A stretch of 64,000 nt of DNA. Source: Rhodococcus sp. SBT000017 (GTDB taxonomy: Bacteria > Actinomycetota > Actinomycetes > Mycobacteriales > Mycobacteriaceae). How positions within the stretch are numbered: position 1 is the stretch's first letter; each line of letters opens with the position of its first letter. Position numbers and translations under genes: made by a program. The notes under the pieces were generated by a model, which saw nothing but the letters and a program-made list of their open reading frames with translations, was not told the DNA's origin and did no database searches. Shown here one piece after another: positions 42,836 through 53,314 of the stretch. Where the stretch lies: the NCBI RefSeq assembly GCF_003688915.1, contig NZ_REFU01000001.1, positions 3,100,001 to 3,164,000 of the forward strand. Reading direction: 5' to 3'.

Positions 42836-43305
42836 GTGGCCATCAGATACTTCGCGATCGCATGTGCACTGGGGATAGTCCACGCAGCATTTTCCGGCTA
42901 TTGGGCCTCCGGTGGACGGTGGATGCTCGATACCGTCGGTTCCTTCGCCACGGAGTGGGTCGACAGCGAACCGGAGACAGCGCGAACTGCACTGCTGGTG
43001 CTCGCGCTGGTCAAGCTCGGCGCGGCAATTCTTCCTGGCCTCGCGTACATGAACCGGCCGCGCCTGGCAGCACGGAACCGGACCAGGCTGCCGTCGTTGG
43101 TTCTCGGCATATCCTGGCCCGGCTCGGTGCTGCTGATCCTCTGGGGCGGAGCGTCGTTCGTCGGTGCGGTGATCGGCTTGATCGCCTCGGACGAGAATCG
43201 AAGTGTCAAGTACGGACACCTGTTCTTCGACGGCATCTTCCTGCTGTGGGGTGCCGCACTTCTGACGGCACTGATCCTCGCTCGAAAGACCCCGTACCAG
43301 CCGCG

Positions 43306-43309
<4 letters not shown>
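42836..43309 (+). CDS. DUF3995 membrane protein
   Basis: A 157-residue protein with four membrane helices: IACALGIVHAAFSGYWA, ALLVLALVKLGAAILPGLA, PGSVLLILWGGASFVGAVIGL and DGIFLLWGAALLTALILA. It fits DUF3995, a family of unknown function. GTG start; TACCCT (42822-42827) eight bases before it could be a leaderless -10. Its stop overlaps the stop of the convergent ABC ATPase by four bases. Confidence 0.78.
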
Positions 43310-44412
<1,103 letters not shown>

Positions 44413-44423
44413 GAGACTTTCTC

Positions 44424-45308
44424 CTATTTGATGGCGCCGAAGGACAGGCCGCGCACGAGCTTGTTCTGCGCGAACCATCCGGCAAGGACGACGGGGAGTG
44501 CTGCGAACGTCGCAGCGGCGGACAGCTGGGCCCAGTACAGGCCCTGGCCGGTGATGAATCCGACGAGGTACACCGGAATCGTCTGGGCCTGAACGGCAGT
44601 GAGATTGACGGCGAAGAAGAACTCGTTCCACGAGAAGATCACGCAGATCAACGACGTCGCAGCGATGCCGGGCGAGACGAGCGGCAGGATCACCTCGCGT
44701 ACCGAGGTCCACAGCGATGCACCGTCCATGCTGGCGGCTTCGAGCAGTTCCGCCGGCACCTCCATGAAGAACGAGCGCATCATCCATACGGCGATAGGCA
44801 GATTCATCGCGGTGTAGAGGACCACCAGGGCCCAGATGTTGTCGAGCATGCCGATGTCACCGACGATGACGTACAGCGGAACGATGACGGCCACGACGGG
44901 CAGCATCTTGGTGGAGATGAAGAAGAACAGCACGTCCTGGGTCTTCTTGACCGGCCGTAGTGACAGCGCGAAGGCCGCCGGAACACCGAGCAGCAGAACG
45001 AGAATGGTCGAGACGATCGTCGCGAACGCCGAGTTCAGCAGGGTGGTGCCGATGCCGCTCTCGAGTACACCTCGATACTGATCGAGGGTGGGGGTGAAGA
45101 TCAGCTTCGGCGGGTTGGAGTAGGCGTCGGCCTCCTGCTTGAATCCGGTGATCACCATCCAGAGCACCGGGAAGAAGAAGGCGATGCCGGCCACCCAGGC
45201 GACGAACGACCAGACCGTCCCCGGGCCCCACTTGCTCTTCTTGCGAATCTCCTGGCCGTCGGAGGTGTGCGGGACGGCCTTCTTCTTGCTCGTTGTTGCC
45301 GTGCTCAT
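44424..45308 (-). CDS. Polyol ABC importer permease 2
   Basis: A 294-residue MalG-type permease with six membrane helices. The EAA loop reads ELLEAASMDGASLWTSVREVILP, which contacts the ATPase. The start ATG shares a base with the upstream permease stop (TGATG). The N-terminal 30 residues are charged and cytosolic. It pairs with permease 1 to form the channel. Confidence 0.93.
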   Translation of the reverse strand: MSTATTSKKKAVPHTSDGQEIRKKSKWGPGTVWSFVAWVAGIAFFFPVLWMVITGFKQEADAYSNPPKLIFTPTLDQYRGVLESGIGTTLLNSAFATIVSTILVLLLGVPAAFALSLRPVKKTQDVLFFFISTKMLPVVAVIVPLYVIVGDIGMLDNIWALVVLYTAMNLPIAVWMMRSFFMEVPAELLEAASMDGASLWTSVREVILPLVSPGIAATSLICVIFSWNEFFFAVNLTAVQAQTIPVYLVGFITGQGLYWAQLSAAATFAALPVVLAGWFAQNKLVRGLSFGAIK

Positions 45309-46258
45309 CACGCCGCCTCCTCGTTTGCGCTGAAGCTCTTGAAGATCAATCTCAGCGCCAGGGTGCTGAGGACGATGGTTGCCACCACGGTGACGACGCC
45401 CATGGCCGCGGCCTGACCGATGTCGAAGCCGAGGAAGGCACGTTGGTAGATGTAGAACGGCAGGTTCGCCGACGCGACTCCCGGTCCACCGGAGGTCATC
45501 ATGTAGACGGCGTCGAAGGTGTTGACGAGGTAGATCGCGCCGAGGACGGTGCCCAGTTCGATGAACCGGCGCAGGTGCGGCAACGTCAACTCGCGGAAGA
45601 GTTTGAACGGGCCTGCCCCGTCGACACGTGCGGCCTCGGCGATGTCCTTGGGCATGGACTGCAGTCCGGCGAGGATCAGCAGCATCATGAACGGCGTCCA
45701 CTGCCAGACGAGGTTCGTCATGACCGCGGCCAGTGGGAACCGCGACACCCAGTCGATCTCGCCGACTCCGAACGGACTCAGCGCGAAGTTGATCAGACCG
45801 AAGACGGGATCGAACATCGTCGTCTTCCAGATCAGCGCACCGGCCACCGGGGTGACGAGGAACGGGGTGATCAGCAGCGTACGAATGAGGCTGCGCCCGA
45901 TGAACTTTCGATCGAGCAGCAACGCGAGGGCCAGGCCCAGGACCACCGAGATGATCACCGTTCCGACGATCATGATCACGGTGTTCATCGCGACCTCACG
46001 GAACTGACTGTCGCGGAACACATCCACGTAGTTGTTCAGACCGTTGAACTCACGCGAACCCGGACGAACGAGGTTCCAGGACTGCGTCGAGTAGTACAGC
46101 GTGAACAGGAACGGGATCTGGGTGACGATGATGGCGAACACCAACGCCGGCAACAGTGGTCCGCGTCGACGCCAGCCCTCGGCCTTGGAGATCGTTCTCG
46201 GTCTCGGTACGAACTTCTCCGGTTCGGCCGGAGCCGTCCGCTCTTCGGTGGTGGTCAT
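45308..46258 (-). CDS. Polyol ABC importer permease 1
   Basis: A 316-residue MalF-type permease with six main membrane helices and EAA loop DIAEAARVDGAGPFKLFRELTLP. The N-terminal 35 residues are charged (TTTEERTAPAEPEKFVPRPR). The ATG overlaps the binding-protein stop by four bases, so the two genes are coupled. Together with permease 2 and the ATPase it makes a CUT1-class carbohydrate importer. Confidence 0.93.
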   Translation of the reverse strand: MTTTEERTAPAEPEKFVPRPRTISKAEGWRRRGPLLPALVFAIIVTQIPFLFTLYYSTQSWNLVRPGSREFNGLNNYVDVFRDSQFREVAMNTVIMIVGTVIISVVLGLALALLLDRKFIGRSLIRTLLITPFLVTPVAGALIWKTTMFDPVFGLINFALSPFGVGEIDWVSRFPLAAVMTNLVWQWTPFMMLLILAGLQSMPKDIAEAARVDGAGPFKLFRELTLPHLRRFIELGTVLGAIYLVNTFDAVYMMTSGGPGVASANLPFYIYQRAFLGFDIGQAAAMGVVTVVATIVLSTLALRLIFKSFSANEEAA

Positions 46259-47607
46259 CCCTGGTCCTCCTGATACGTCTTGCCGACCACTTCGGCGTAT
46301 TGCTGCGCTTGGTCGAGCGCGTCGTCGACGCTGATCTGTCCGGCGATCGCGGCACTGATCTGTTGGCTGACCCGGGTACCGAGGTCCTGGAACTCCGGAA
46401 TGGTCAGGAACTGGACTCCGGTGTACGGAACCGGATCCACGGTGGGATCGTTGGGATCCGCACTGTCGATGGAGTCGAGGGTCAGCTGACCGTAGGCGGC
46501 CGACGCCTCCGCGTACTCGGGAATCTCGTAGGTCGAGAGCCGACTTCCGGGAGGCACACGCTCCCAACCGAGTTCGTTACCGACCTTGTTCAGGTACTCC
46601 TTGCTCGTCATCCATGAGACGAACTTCCACGCCTCGTCGGGAGCCTCGCTGGTCTGGGGAATGCCCAGGGCCCAGGAGTACAGCCAGCCGTTGTCGCCCT
46701 TGGCCGCCGACGGGGCCTTGGCGTAACCGATCTGTCCGACGACGTTGCTCGACGACGGGTCTTCGAGAACCGAGACGGCCGAGGTGGCGTCGTACCACAT
46801 TGCGGTGTTGCCCTGCGAGAGTTGCGTTCCGCACTCGCTGAAGCCACTGGTGGCCGCGCCGGCCTGACCGTGCTCGCGCACGGTGTCGACGTAGAACTGC
46901 ACGGCTTCACGTACCTCGGGACTGTTCAACTGAGCGTTCCAGTTCTCGTCGTACCAGCGGCCGCCGAATGCGTTGATGACGGTGTTCAGCGGCGCGAGCA
47001 CCTCACCCCAACCGGGCTTGCCGCGCAGGCAGATTCCGGAGAGGCCGGGGCTGTCGAGTGCAGCCGCAGCATCGGCCACCTGCTGCCAGGTGGGCTCGGC
47101 CGGCATGTCGATACCAGCCTGCTCCATCAGATCCTTGCGGTACATCAGGAACGAGGACTCACCGTAGAACGGCACCGAGTACATGCTGCCCTCGTACGAC
47201 AGCGACTCCTTCAACGTCGGGATGAAGTCGTCCTCGTCGTACCCGGGTGTGGCGTCCGCGTACTCGGAAAGGTTGGTCAGCCAACCGTTCTCGGCCCACT
47301 GCGGGGTCTCGAAGTTGCTGATCATCACCACATCGAACTCGCCGCCGCCGGTCGCGACAGAGGCCGTGATCTTGGCGCGGGCCTCGTTCTCCGACAGCGA
47401 CACGAACTTCAGGTTGATGCCCGGGTTCTCCGCCTCGAACTCCGGAGCAAGCGAGATGGCATCGGACATCTGCGAATTCGAGACGATCGCGACGGTGATC
47501 GTCGTCCCGTCACCGTCACCACCGAACGAGCCGGCACCGGCACATCCGGACACCACCAAGGTCGTCGCGAGCGAGGTCGCGACAACCACTTTCGGTAGAA
47601 CTTTCAC
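46255..47607 (-). CDS. Polyol-binding lipoprotein
   Basis: A 450-residue extracellular solute-binding protein of family 1. The signal peptide ends in a lipobox VVSGCAG (Cys about residue 22), so the protein is anchored outside the membrane. Polyol-type ligands are inferred from the dehydrogenases nearby: binding proteins of mannitol/sorbitol systems (SmoE/MtlE) are of this type. The GTG overlaps the SorC stop as GTGA, with AAAGG upstream. Confidence 0.92.
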   Translation of the reverse strand: MKVLPKVVVATSLATTLVVSGCAGAGSFGGDGDGTTITVAIVSNSQMSDAISLAPEFEAENPGINLKFVSLSENEARAKITASVATGGGEFDVVMISNFETPQWAENGWLTNLSEYADATPGYDEDDFIPTLKESLSYEGSMYSVPFYGESSFLMYRKDLMEQAGIDMPAEPTWQQVADAAAALDSPGLSGICLRGKPGWGEVLAPLNTVINAFGGRWYDENWNAQLNSPEVREAVQFYVDTVREHGQAGAATSGFSECGTQLSQGNTAMWYDATSAVSVLEDPSSSNVVGQIGYAKAPSAAKGDNGWLYSWALGIPQTSEAPDEAWKFVSWMTSKEYLNKVGNELGWERVPPGSRLSTYEIPEYAEASAAYGQLTLDSIDSADPNDPTVDPVPYTGVQFLTIPEFQDLGTRVSQQISAAIAGQISVDDALDQAQQYAEVVGKTYQEDQG

Positions 47608-48623
47608 TGGGATACCTTTCCATTCGACGCTGATATGGATCGATCGACGAGCCAACGCGCACTTTCGATGTCGGTGACCAAGATCGACGCCAGACCACCG
47701 CGCAGTGCACCGAGCAGCGCTTCGTGTTTTCGTTTTCCGCCGGTGACGAGCACGGCCCGATCGCAGGCCCTGATGGCGTCGAGTCCCACCGACACGGTTC
47801 GGCCGGGGAGCGATCCACCGGTGTCCTTGCCGTCGGCGTCGTAGAACCGGCCGCCGATCTCACCGACCGCTCCGACCCGGCGGAGTTCGTCGAGCACCTC
47901 GAGGTCGATGAAACTGCCCTCGAACAACGTGGTGGACGTGGAAACGGGACCGATGCCGTACATCATCACATCGGCATCGGTCCCGGCCTTGAGGGCGCGC
48001 GAGATCACGGAATCCTGCTCCAACGCAACGACGGTCGCCTGATCGGCATACAGCGGTGCGTTGAGCCTGATGGGTGTCGCCTGCAGGTATTCAGCGCACC
48101 GTCCGAGCGTGTACTCGACGCCGGTCTGGTAGTCGGCCGAGGTGATGGAACCGTCGAGTTGCACCACCGCAGCACATTTGGTGGATCGAGTCTTCAGCGA
48201 ACTCGCTACCGCGACCGTCTCGGGTCCCCAGGTGAAGCCCAGAACATCCTGATCCTTCAGCCGACGAGAGAGCAGCGTTGCCGCCGCGCGCCCCAGGGAT
48301 CCGTAGCCGGCATCCGTGCCGTCGATGACGTCCGAGACGACGAGCACCTCGGTCAACCCGTACTGCGACTCGAGTTCGCGCTCGAGGTCGGCGTGCACGG
48401 TGCCCTGCAGATCGTCGGGGACATTGATCTCGATCGTCACCAGCCCCTGCGTGCGGGCCCGTGCGACGAGCCGTCCTGCGGTCGGGCGCGAGACGCCGAG
48501 CTTCACGGCGATCTCGGCCTGAGTCGCGCCTTCGAGGTGGTACATGGTTGCGGCGCGCAGAGCCAGGCGCAGGTCCTCGCCGGACCGCGCAGACTTCGCC
48601 CCGCCGGGCTCCGTTCCGTCCAT
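47604..48623 (-). CDS. SorC-family sugar-responsive regulator
   Basis: A 339-residue regulator. The N-terminal helix-turn-helix reads EGATQAEIAVKLGVSRPTAGRLVARA, and the large C-terminal domain is the sugar-phosphate/sugar-binding SorC fold (GRAAATLLSRRLKDQDVLGFTWG). It probably binds the inverted repeat in the divergent promoter and controls both the importer and the dehydrogenase genes. GGGAGG precedes the ATG. It heads the importer operon, with four-base overlap to the binding protein gene. Related AtlR in Corynebacterium controls arabitol and mannitol genes. Confidence 0.92.
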   Translation of the reverse strand: MDGTEPGGAKSARSGEDLRLALRAATMYHLEGATQAEIAVKLGVSRPTAGRLVARARTQGLVTIEINVPDDLQGTVHADLERELESQYGLTEVLVVSDVIDGTDAGYGSLGRAAATLLSRRLKDQDVLGFTWGPETVAVASSLKTRSTKCAAVVQLDGSITSADYQTGVEYTLGRCAEYLQATPIRLNAPLYADQATVVALEQDSVISRALKAGTDADVMMYGIGPVSTSTTLFEGSFIDLEVLDELRRVGAVGEIGGRFYDADGKDTGGSLPGRTVSVGLDAIRACDRAVLVTGGKRKHEALLGALRGGLASILVTDIESARWLVDRSISASNGKVSQ

Positions 48624-48639
48624 CACGCCTCCCTGACCA

Positions 48640-48685
48640 GTGAGCAAATGCTCAGCTCGTGTTCATCTGCTCACTAAGCTAACAT
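48640..48685. promoter_or_regulatory. SorC operator and dehydrogenase promoter
   Basis: GTGAGCAAATG (48640-48650) and CATCTGCTCAC (48664-48674) are inverted arms matching at 10 of 11 positions, 13 bases apart. The left arm also starts the smaller dyad TGAGCA-AA-TGCTCA. TAACAT (48680-48685) is a -10 six bases before the dehydrogenase GTG, so that gene looks leaderless. The operator lies just upstream of it and over the regulator's promoter. Confidence 0.6.
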
Positions 48686-48691
48686 TAAGGT

Positions 48692-49762
48692 GTGATCTAC
48701 ACAACACCCCCTCGCCACCAGCCACCAGTGCCACAGTCCATGCAGGCCAGCGTCCTGACCGGAGTGCAGGCGATACGACTCGAAGAACGACCCGTCCCCA
48801 CGCCCGCGCACGACGAGGTCCTCGTGCAGGTCACGGCAGTCGGGGTCTGTGGTTCCGACGCGCATTACTACCGCGAGGGACACATCGGCGACTACGTAGT
48901 CGACGGCCCCCTAGTACTCGGCCACGAAGCGGCGGGCGTCATCGTGTCCGTGGGCTCCGAGGTCTCCGACACCCGCGTCGGACAGCGCGTGTCCATCGAA
49001 CCGCAGCGCCCCGATCCCACCAGCGCGCCGTCCCGCGCAGGCCGCTACAACCTGTGCCCCGCCATGGAGTTCTTCGCGACGCCGCCCATCGACGGTGCGC
49101 TCGCGGAGTACGTGCTGATTCAATCGACCTTCGCCCACGACGTCCCCGACGACATCTCCGACGAGGCCGCAGCTCTCTTCGAGCCACTGTCGGTCGGCAT
49201 CGCGTCGGCCCAGAAGGCACGCATCTCCGCGGGCTCGAGCGTGCTCATCGCGGGAGCGGGTCCCGTCGGGCTCGTCACCGCACAGGTCGCGCGCGCATTC
49301 GGAGCCACCGAGGTGATCGTCACCGACATCGACGCTTCCCGCCGCGCCAACGCAGAGAAGTTCGGCGCGACGCGCGTACTCGACCCCGCCGCCGAAGACG
49401 TGCGCGCACTGACTGTCGACGCTTTCATCGACGCATCCGGTGCGGCCCGAGCCGTGGTCGACGGCATCCACGCGGTCCGCCCCGCAGGCATGGTCGTCCT
49501 CGTCGGCATGGGCGGATCGGACTACCCACTGCCGATCTCGCGGATCCAGAACCGAGAATTGCTGCTCACGGGCGTCTTTCGCTACGCCAACACATGGCCG
49601 ATCGCACGCGCGCTGGTGGCGTCGGGCATGGTGGATCTCGACGCGATGGTGACGGCGCGTTTCGGACTCGATGGCGTCGAGGATGCATTGAACGCCGACA
49701 GGCAACCCGGAAGCATCAAAGCCGTAGTCATTCCAGGACTTTCGAAGGAGAACAACGCATGA
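48692..49762 (+). CDS. Zinc-dependent polyol dehydrogenase
   Basis: A 356-residue medium-chain dehydrogenase of the sorbitol/xylitol dehydrogenase type. Catalytic zinc ligands are in VGVCGSDAHYY and LGHEAAG; the Rossmann motif is GAGPVGLVTAQVA. The usual four-Cys structural zinc lobe is degenerate (only CP in YNLCPAM), as in sorbitol dehydrogenases. It should oxidise a polyol to a ketose with NAD+. Leaderless GTG at 48692 is preferred; ATG 48740 is an alternative. Coupled to the next gene by ATGA. Confidence 0.9.
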   Translation: MIYTTPPRHQPPVPQSMQASVLTGVQAIRLEERPVPTPAHDEVLVQVTAVGVCGSDAHYYREGHIGDYVVDGPLVLGHEAAGVIVSVGSEVSDTRVGQRVSIEPQRPDPTSAPSRAGRYNLCPAMEFFATPPIDGALAEYVLIQSTFAHDVPDDISDEAAALFEPLSVGIASAQKARISAGSSVLIAGAGPVGLVTAQVARAFGATEVIVTDIDASRRANAEKFGATRVLDPAAEDVRALTVDAFIDASGAARAVVDGIHAVRPAGMVVLVGMGGSDYPLPISRIQNRELLLTGVFRYANTWPIARALVASGMVDLDAMVTARFGLDGVEDALNADRQPGSIKAVVIPGLSKENNA

Positions 49763-51234
49763 AGTTGAACTCGCAGAACCTCGCCGACTTCATCGAGGAC
49801 GTCGCTGTCCCGACGTACGACCGATCCGAGGTGACGGTGGGCATCGTGCATTTCGGTGTCGGCGGCTTCCATCGCGCCCACCAGGCGATGTACGTCGACC
49901 GCCTGCTGCAGCAGGGACAGGCGCTGGACTGGGGAATTTGCGGCGTCGGGGTACTACCCGGTGACCGGCGAATGAACGACGTCATGCACGCACAGGACTG
50001 CCTGTACACGTTGGCGCTCAAGCATTCCGACGGCACGTGGGACACCCGCGTCATCGGTTCCATCGTCGAGTATCTCTTCGCGCCGGACGACGCCGAGGCC
50101 GTGATCGAGAAGATGGCCGCCGACACGACGAAGATCGTCTCGCTCACCATCACCGAGGGTGGTTACCACTTCTCCGCGACGACGGGCGAGTTCGACGTGG
50201 ACAATCCCGCCATCGTCGCCGACCTCGCCGACGGCGCAGTGCCCGCAACGACATTCGGGCTCGTCACCGAGGCTCTGGCTCGACGCAAGGACCGCGGCAT
50301 GATGCCGTTCACCATCATGTCCTGCGACAACATCGAGGGCAACGGCCATATGGCGCAATCGACGTTCACGACGTTCGCGCGCCTGAAGGATCCGGCGTTG
50401 GCCGACTGGATCCAAGCGGAAGGCGCGTTCCCCAATTCGATGGTCGATCGCATCACGCCGGTCACGACACCGGAAGTGACCGAACAGCTTTCGCTGCGAT
50501 ACGCCATCGACGATCAGTGGCCCGTCGCGGGCGAGCCGTTCACGCAGTGGGTGCTTGAGGACAACTTCACCCTCGGACGTCCGCCGCTGGAAGAGGTGGG
50601 CGTGCAGGTGGTCGAGGATGTCACCCCCTACGAGTTGATGAAGCTGCGGTTGCTCAATGCCAGCCACCAGGCGCTCGCGTACTTCGGCTATCTCAGTGGC
50701 TATCGCCTCGTGCACGAGGTGTGCCAGGATTCGCTGTTCTCGGATTTCCTGCTCGCCTACATGGACGAGGAAGCAACCCCGACGCTGCAGCCGGTCCCAG
50801 GCATCGATCTGACCGACTACAAGCGGACGTTGATCGAGCGATTCTCCAACCCCGAGATCCGCGATACCGTCGCCCGCCTGTGTGCCGAGTCCTCGGACCG
50901 AATTCCCAAGTGGCTCTTGCCTGTCATCCGCAAGAATCTCGAGACCGGCGGTGAGATCGCCCGCTCCACCGCGGTGGTGGCCAGTTGGGCTCGCTACGCC
51001 GAGGCCGTCGACGAATCCGGCGAGCCCATCGAGATCGTCGACCAGCTGAAGGATTCATTGGTGCCGATCGCGCAGAGTCAGCGCGAGAATCCCACGGCGT
51101 TCATCGCCAACCGCGCAGTGTTCGGGGATCTCATCGACAACGAGCGCTTCGTCGCCGAGTACACGAAACAACTGGCGTCTCTCCAGGAGCAGGGCGCGCG
51201 GGCGACTCTGGAATCACTCAGGTCGACTCACTGA
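49759..51234 (+). CDS. Mannitol dehydrogenase family protein
   Basis: A 491-residue long-chain polyol dehydrogenase. The NAD-binding N-terminus IVHFGVGGFHRAHQAMYVD and the catalytic region ELMKLRLLNASHQALAYFGYLSG (with the catalytic Lys) are typical of mannitol 2-dehydrogenase and D-arabinitol dehydrogenase. It converts mannitol or arabitol to fructose or xylulose. AAGGAG lies upstream. Its last 17 bases overlap the convergent trkA-type gene. Confidence 0.94.
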   Translation: MKLNSQNLADFIEDVAVPTYDRSEVTVGIVHFGVGGFHRAHQAMYVDRLLQQGQALDWGICGVGVLPGDRRMNDVMHAQDCLYTLALKHSDGTWDTRVIGSIVEYLFAPDDAEAVIEKMAADTTKIVSLTITEGGYHFSATTGEFDVDNPAIVADLADGAVPATTFGLVTEALARRKDRGMMPFTIMSCDNIEGNGHMAQSTFTTFARLKDPALADWIQAEGAFPNSMVDRITPVTTPEVTEQLSLRYAIDDQWPVAGEPFTQWVLEDNFTLGRPPLEEVGVQVVEDVTPYELMKLRLLNASHQALAYFGYLSGYRLVHEVCQDSLFSDFLLAYMDEEATPTLQPVPGIDLTDYKRTLIERFSNPEIRDTVARLCAESSDRIPKWLLPVIRKNLETGGEIARSTAVVASWARYAEAVDESGEPIEIVDQLKDSLVPIAQSQRENPTAFIANRAVFGDLIDNERFVAEYTKQLASLQEQGARATLESLRSTH

Positions 51235-51883
51235 ATCGTTCGGCGTCTCGAACCTGACCGGAGACGATGACGGTATCGCCTGCGCCGATCACCGTGTCGG
51301 CCGTGGCGTAGGTGAATCCCTCACCCTGACGCTTGACCGCGACGACAGTGACACGATGCTTGGTACGTATTCCGCTCTCGCCCAACTTCTTTCCGATGAT
51401 GGAGGTGGGCGGAGAGGTCTTGATCATGGCGAAACCGTCGTCGAATTCGATGTAGTCCATCATCCGGCCGCGGACCAGGTGGGCGACGCGCTTGCCCATG
51501 TCGTGCTCGGGCCTCACCACATGGTGCACGCCGATCTGGGTGAGAATCTTGGCGTGTGCGTTGCTGATCGCCTTGGCCCAGATGTTGGACACCGACAGGT
51601 TGATCAACGCGGATGCGGTCAACAGACTCGCCTCGAGATCCGATCCGATGCCCACGACTGCGCGGTCGTACTCGTGCACCGACAGTTGCCGCAACGACTC
51701 CTCGTCGGTGGTGTCGGCCACGGCAGCGTGCGTGAGTCGGTCCGAGACACGTTGCACCACAGCCTCGTCGGTGTCGATGCCGAGGACCTCGACACCCTGG
51801 CCCATCAGTTCCAGTGCCAGCGACTTGCCGAAGCGGCCGAGGCCGAGGACGACGACGACTTCGGAGGACGGTTTCCTAGCCAA
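51218..51883 (-). CDS. TrkA/KtrA-type potassium uptake regulator
   Basis: A 221-residue cytosolic gating subunit. RCK_N Rossmann motif VVVLGLGRFGKSLALELMGQG with the distal acid in GIDTD, then an RCK_C domain in the last 80 residues. It binds nucleotide and gates the TrkH-type channel encoded just upstream. I use the TTG at 51883: GGAAAGG lies before it, and its first bases overlap the channel's stop (TTGGCTAG). The 3' end overlaps the convergent polyol dehydrogenase by 17 bases. Confidence 0.88.
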   Translation of the reverse strand: MARKPSSEVVVVLGLGRFGKSLALELMGQGVEVLGIDTDEAVVQRVSDRLTHAAVADTTDEESLRQLSVHEYDRAVVGIGSDLEASLLTASALINLSVSNIWAKAISNAHAKILTQIGVHHVVRPEHDMGKRVAHLVRGRMMDYIEFDDGFAMIKTSPPTSIIGKKLGESGIRTKHRVTVVAVKRQGEGFTYATADTVIGAGDTVIVSGQVRDAERFSEST

Positions 51884-53240
51884 TGAACGGCCTTTCCGTG
51901 GGGAGCGTGTAACGCCGACCGCGGTCGCGGGCGGCAAGGGCGCTGACCAGAGTGATGGAACCGATGCGGCCCAGGTACATCAGAACGATCAGAATCACCT
52001 GCCCCCACCCCGGCAACTGCGCGGTGATGCCCGTGGAAAGACCCACGGTGGCGAAAGCCGAGACGACCTCGAACAGCAGGACGTCGAGGTCGAAATCCGT
52101 TCCCGCCAGCAACGCGACGACCGGGAGCATGACCAGGGCGACACCGATCAGGGCCACGGTCAACGCCTGACGCTGTACTCGCGGGTCGATCCGGCGATCG
52201 AAGATGCTCACATCACGATCGCCACGGATTTCGGCGAGGATGACGAACAGCAACAGTGCGAAGGTGGTGACCTTGATGCCGCCTGCGGTGCCGCCGCTGC
52301 CGCCACCGATGAACATGAGAACGTCGGTGACGAGCAGGGTCGCGTTGTCGACGTCGGCGTAGTCGACGCTGTTGAACCCAGCGGTGCGCGGCATGACGCC
52401 CGCGAACGTGGCGACGAGCATCTTGTCCCAGATCCCGAACTCGCCCAGGGTTCTGGACCACTCGAGCAACAGAACCAGCGCCGGTCCCACCACGAGCAGA
52501 ACGCCGGTGACCGAGAGCGTCAGGCGGGTGTGCAGCGACCATTTCTGCCTGCCCCGACGCCGCCGAACGTGCCGGAACAGCTCGAACAGCACCGGAAACC
52601 CGATGCCTCCCAGCACGACGGCGGCCATCACTGGAACACAGATCCACGGATCGGTGGCGAACCCGATCATGCTGTCGCTGAACAGCGCGAATCCGGCGTT
52701 GTTGAACGCCGACACGGAGTGGAAGACGCCGAGCCAGAGGGCCCGACCGGGACTCTCGCCGTACCCGATCGCGAACCTGAGCGTGAGAGCGATCGCGACG
52801 ACGGTCTCGATCAGCAGGCTGGTTCGGAACACTCCGATGACAACGCTGCGAACGTCGCCGAGGCCGGAGGTGCGTACCTCTGCGGCGGCATTGAGTCTGC
52901 CACGCAGTCCGATTCGGTCGGCAAGCACCAAACCGACCAACGACGCGATCGTCATGATGCCGAATCCACCGACCTGAATGGCCGCCAGAATGACGCCCTG
53001 CCCGAATCCCGACCAGTGGTTCGGTGTGTCCACCACGATCAACCCGGTGAGGCTGATGGCCGAGGTGGACGTGAACAGGGCCTGGAGGGCGTCGGTCTCG
53101 CTGCCGGGAAGAGTGGCGATCGGGAGCATGAGAACTCCCGCACCGACGATGATCGCGAGCGCGAACCCGGTGGCCATGACCCGAACCGGCGTGGGCCGAA
53201 AGATCGCGGACCATCGCGATGCCTGGTGAGCGTCTGTCAC
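51876..53240 (-). CDS. TrkH/KtrB-type potassium channel subunit
   Basis: A 454-residue membrane protein made of four M1-P-M2 repeats. Selectivity loops with central Gly are recognisable: TSTSAISLTGLIV, HSVSAFNNAGFAL, AGVMPRTAGFNSV and SAFATVGLSTG. It takes up K+ together with the RCK partner. The GTG at 53240 gives the normal length. Upstream frame continues through a 33-bp tandem repeat, which I exclude. TACTGT (53248-53253, minus strand) is seven bases before the GTG, so it looks leaderless. Confidence 0.9.
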   Translation of the reverse strand: MTDAHQASRWSAIFRPTPVRVMATGFALAIIVGAGVLMLPIATLPGSETDALQALFTSTSAISLTGLIVVDTPNHWSGFGQGVILAAIQVGGFGIMTIASLVGLVLADRIGLRGRLNAAAEVRTSGLGDVRSVVIGVFRTSLLIETVVAIALTLRFAIGYGESPGRALWLGVFHSVSAFNNAGFALFSDSMIGFATDPWICVPVMAAVVLGGIGFPVLFELFRHVRRRRGRQKWSLHTRLTLSVTGVLLVVGPALVLLLEWSRTLGEFGIWDKMLVATFAGVMPRTAGFNSVDYADVDNATLLVTDVLMFIGGGSGGTAGGIKVTTFALLLFVILAEIRGDRDVSIFDRRIDPRVQRQALTVALIGVALVMLPVVALLAGTDFDLDVLLFEVVSAFATVGLSTGITAQLPGWGQVILIVLMYLGRIGSITLVSALAARDRGRRYTLPTERPFIG

Positions 53241-53314
53241 TCGAGAAACAGTACCGGTGGGACGAGCCGCTTCGCGGCATGTGCACGGAACCTCGTAGCA
53301 GGGGAACACGTAGC

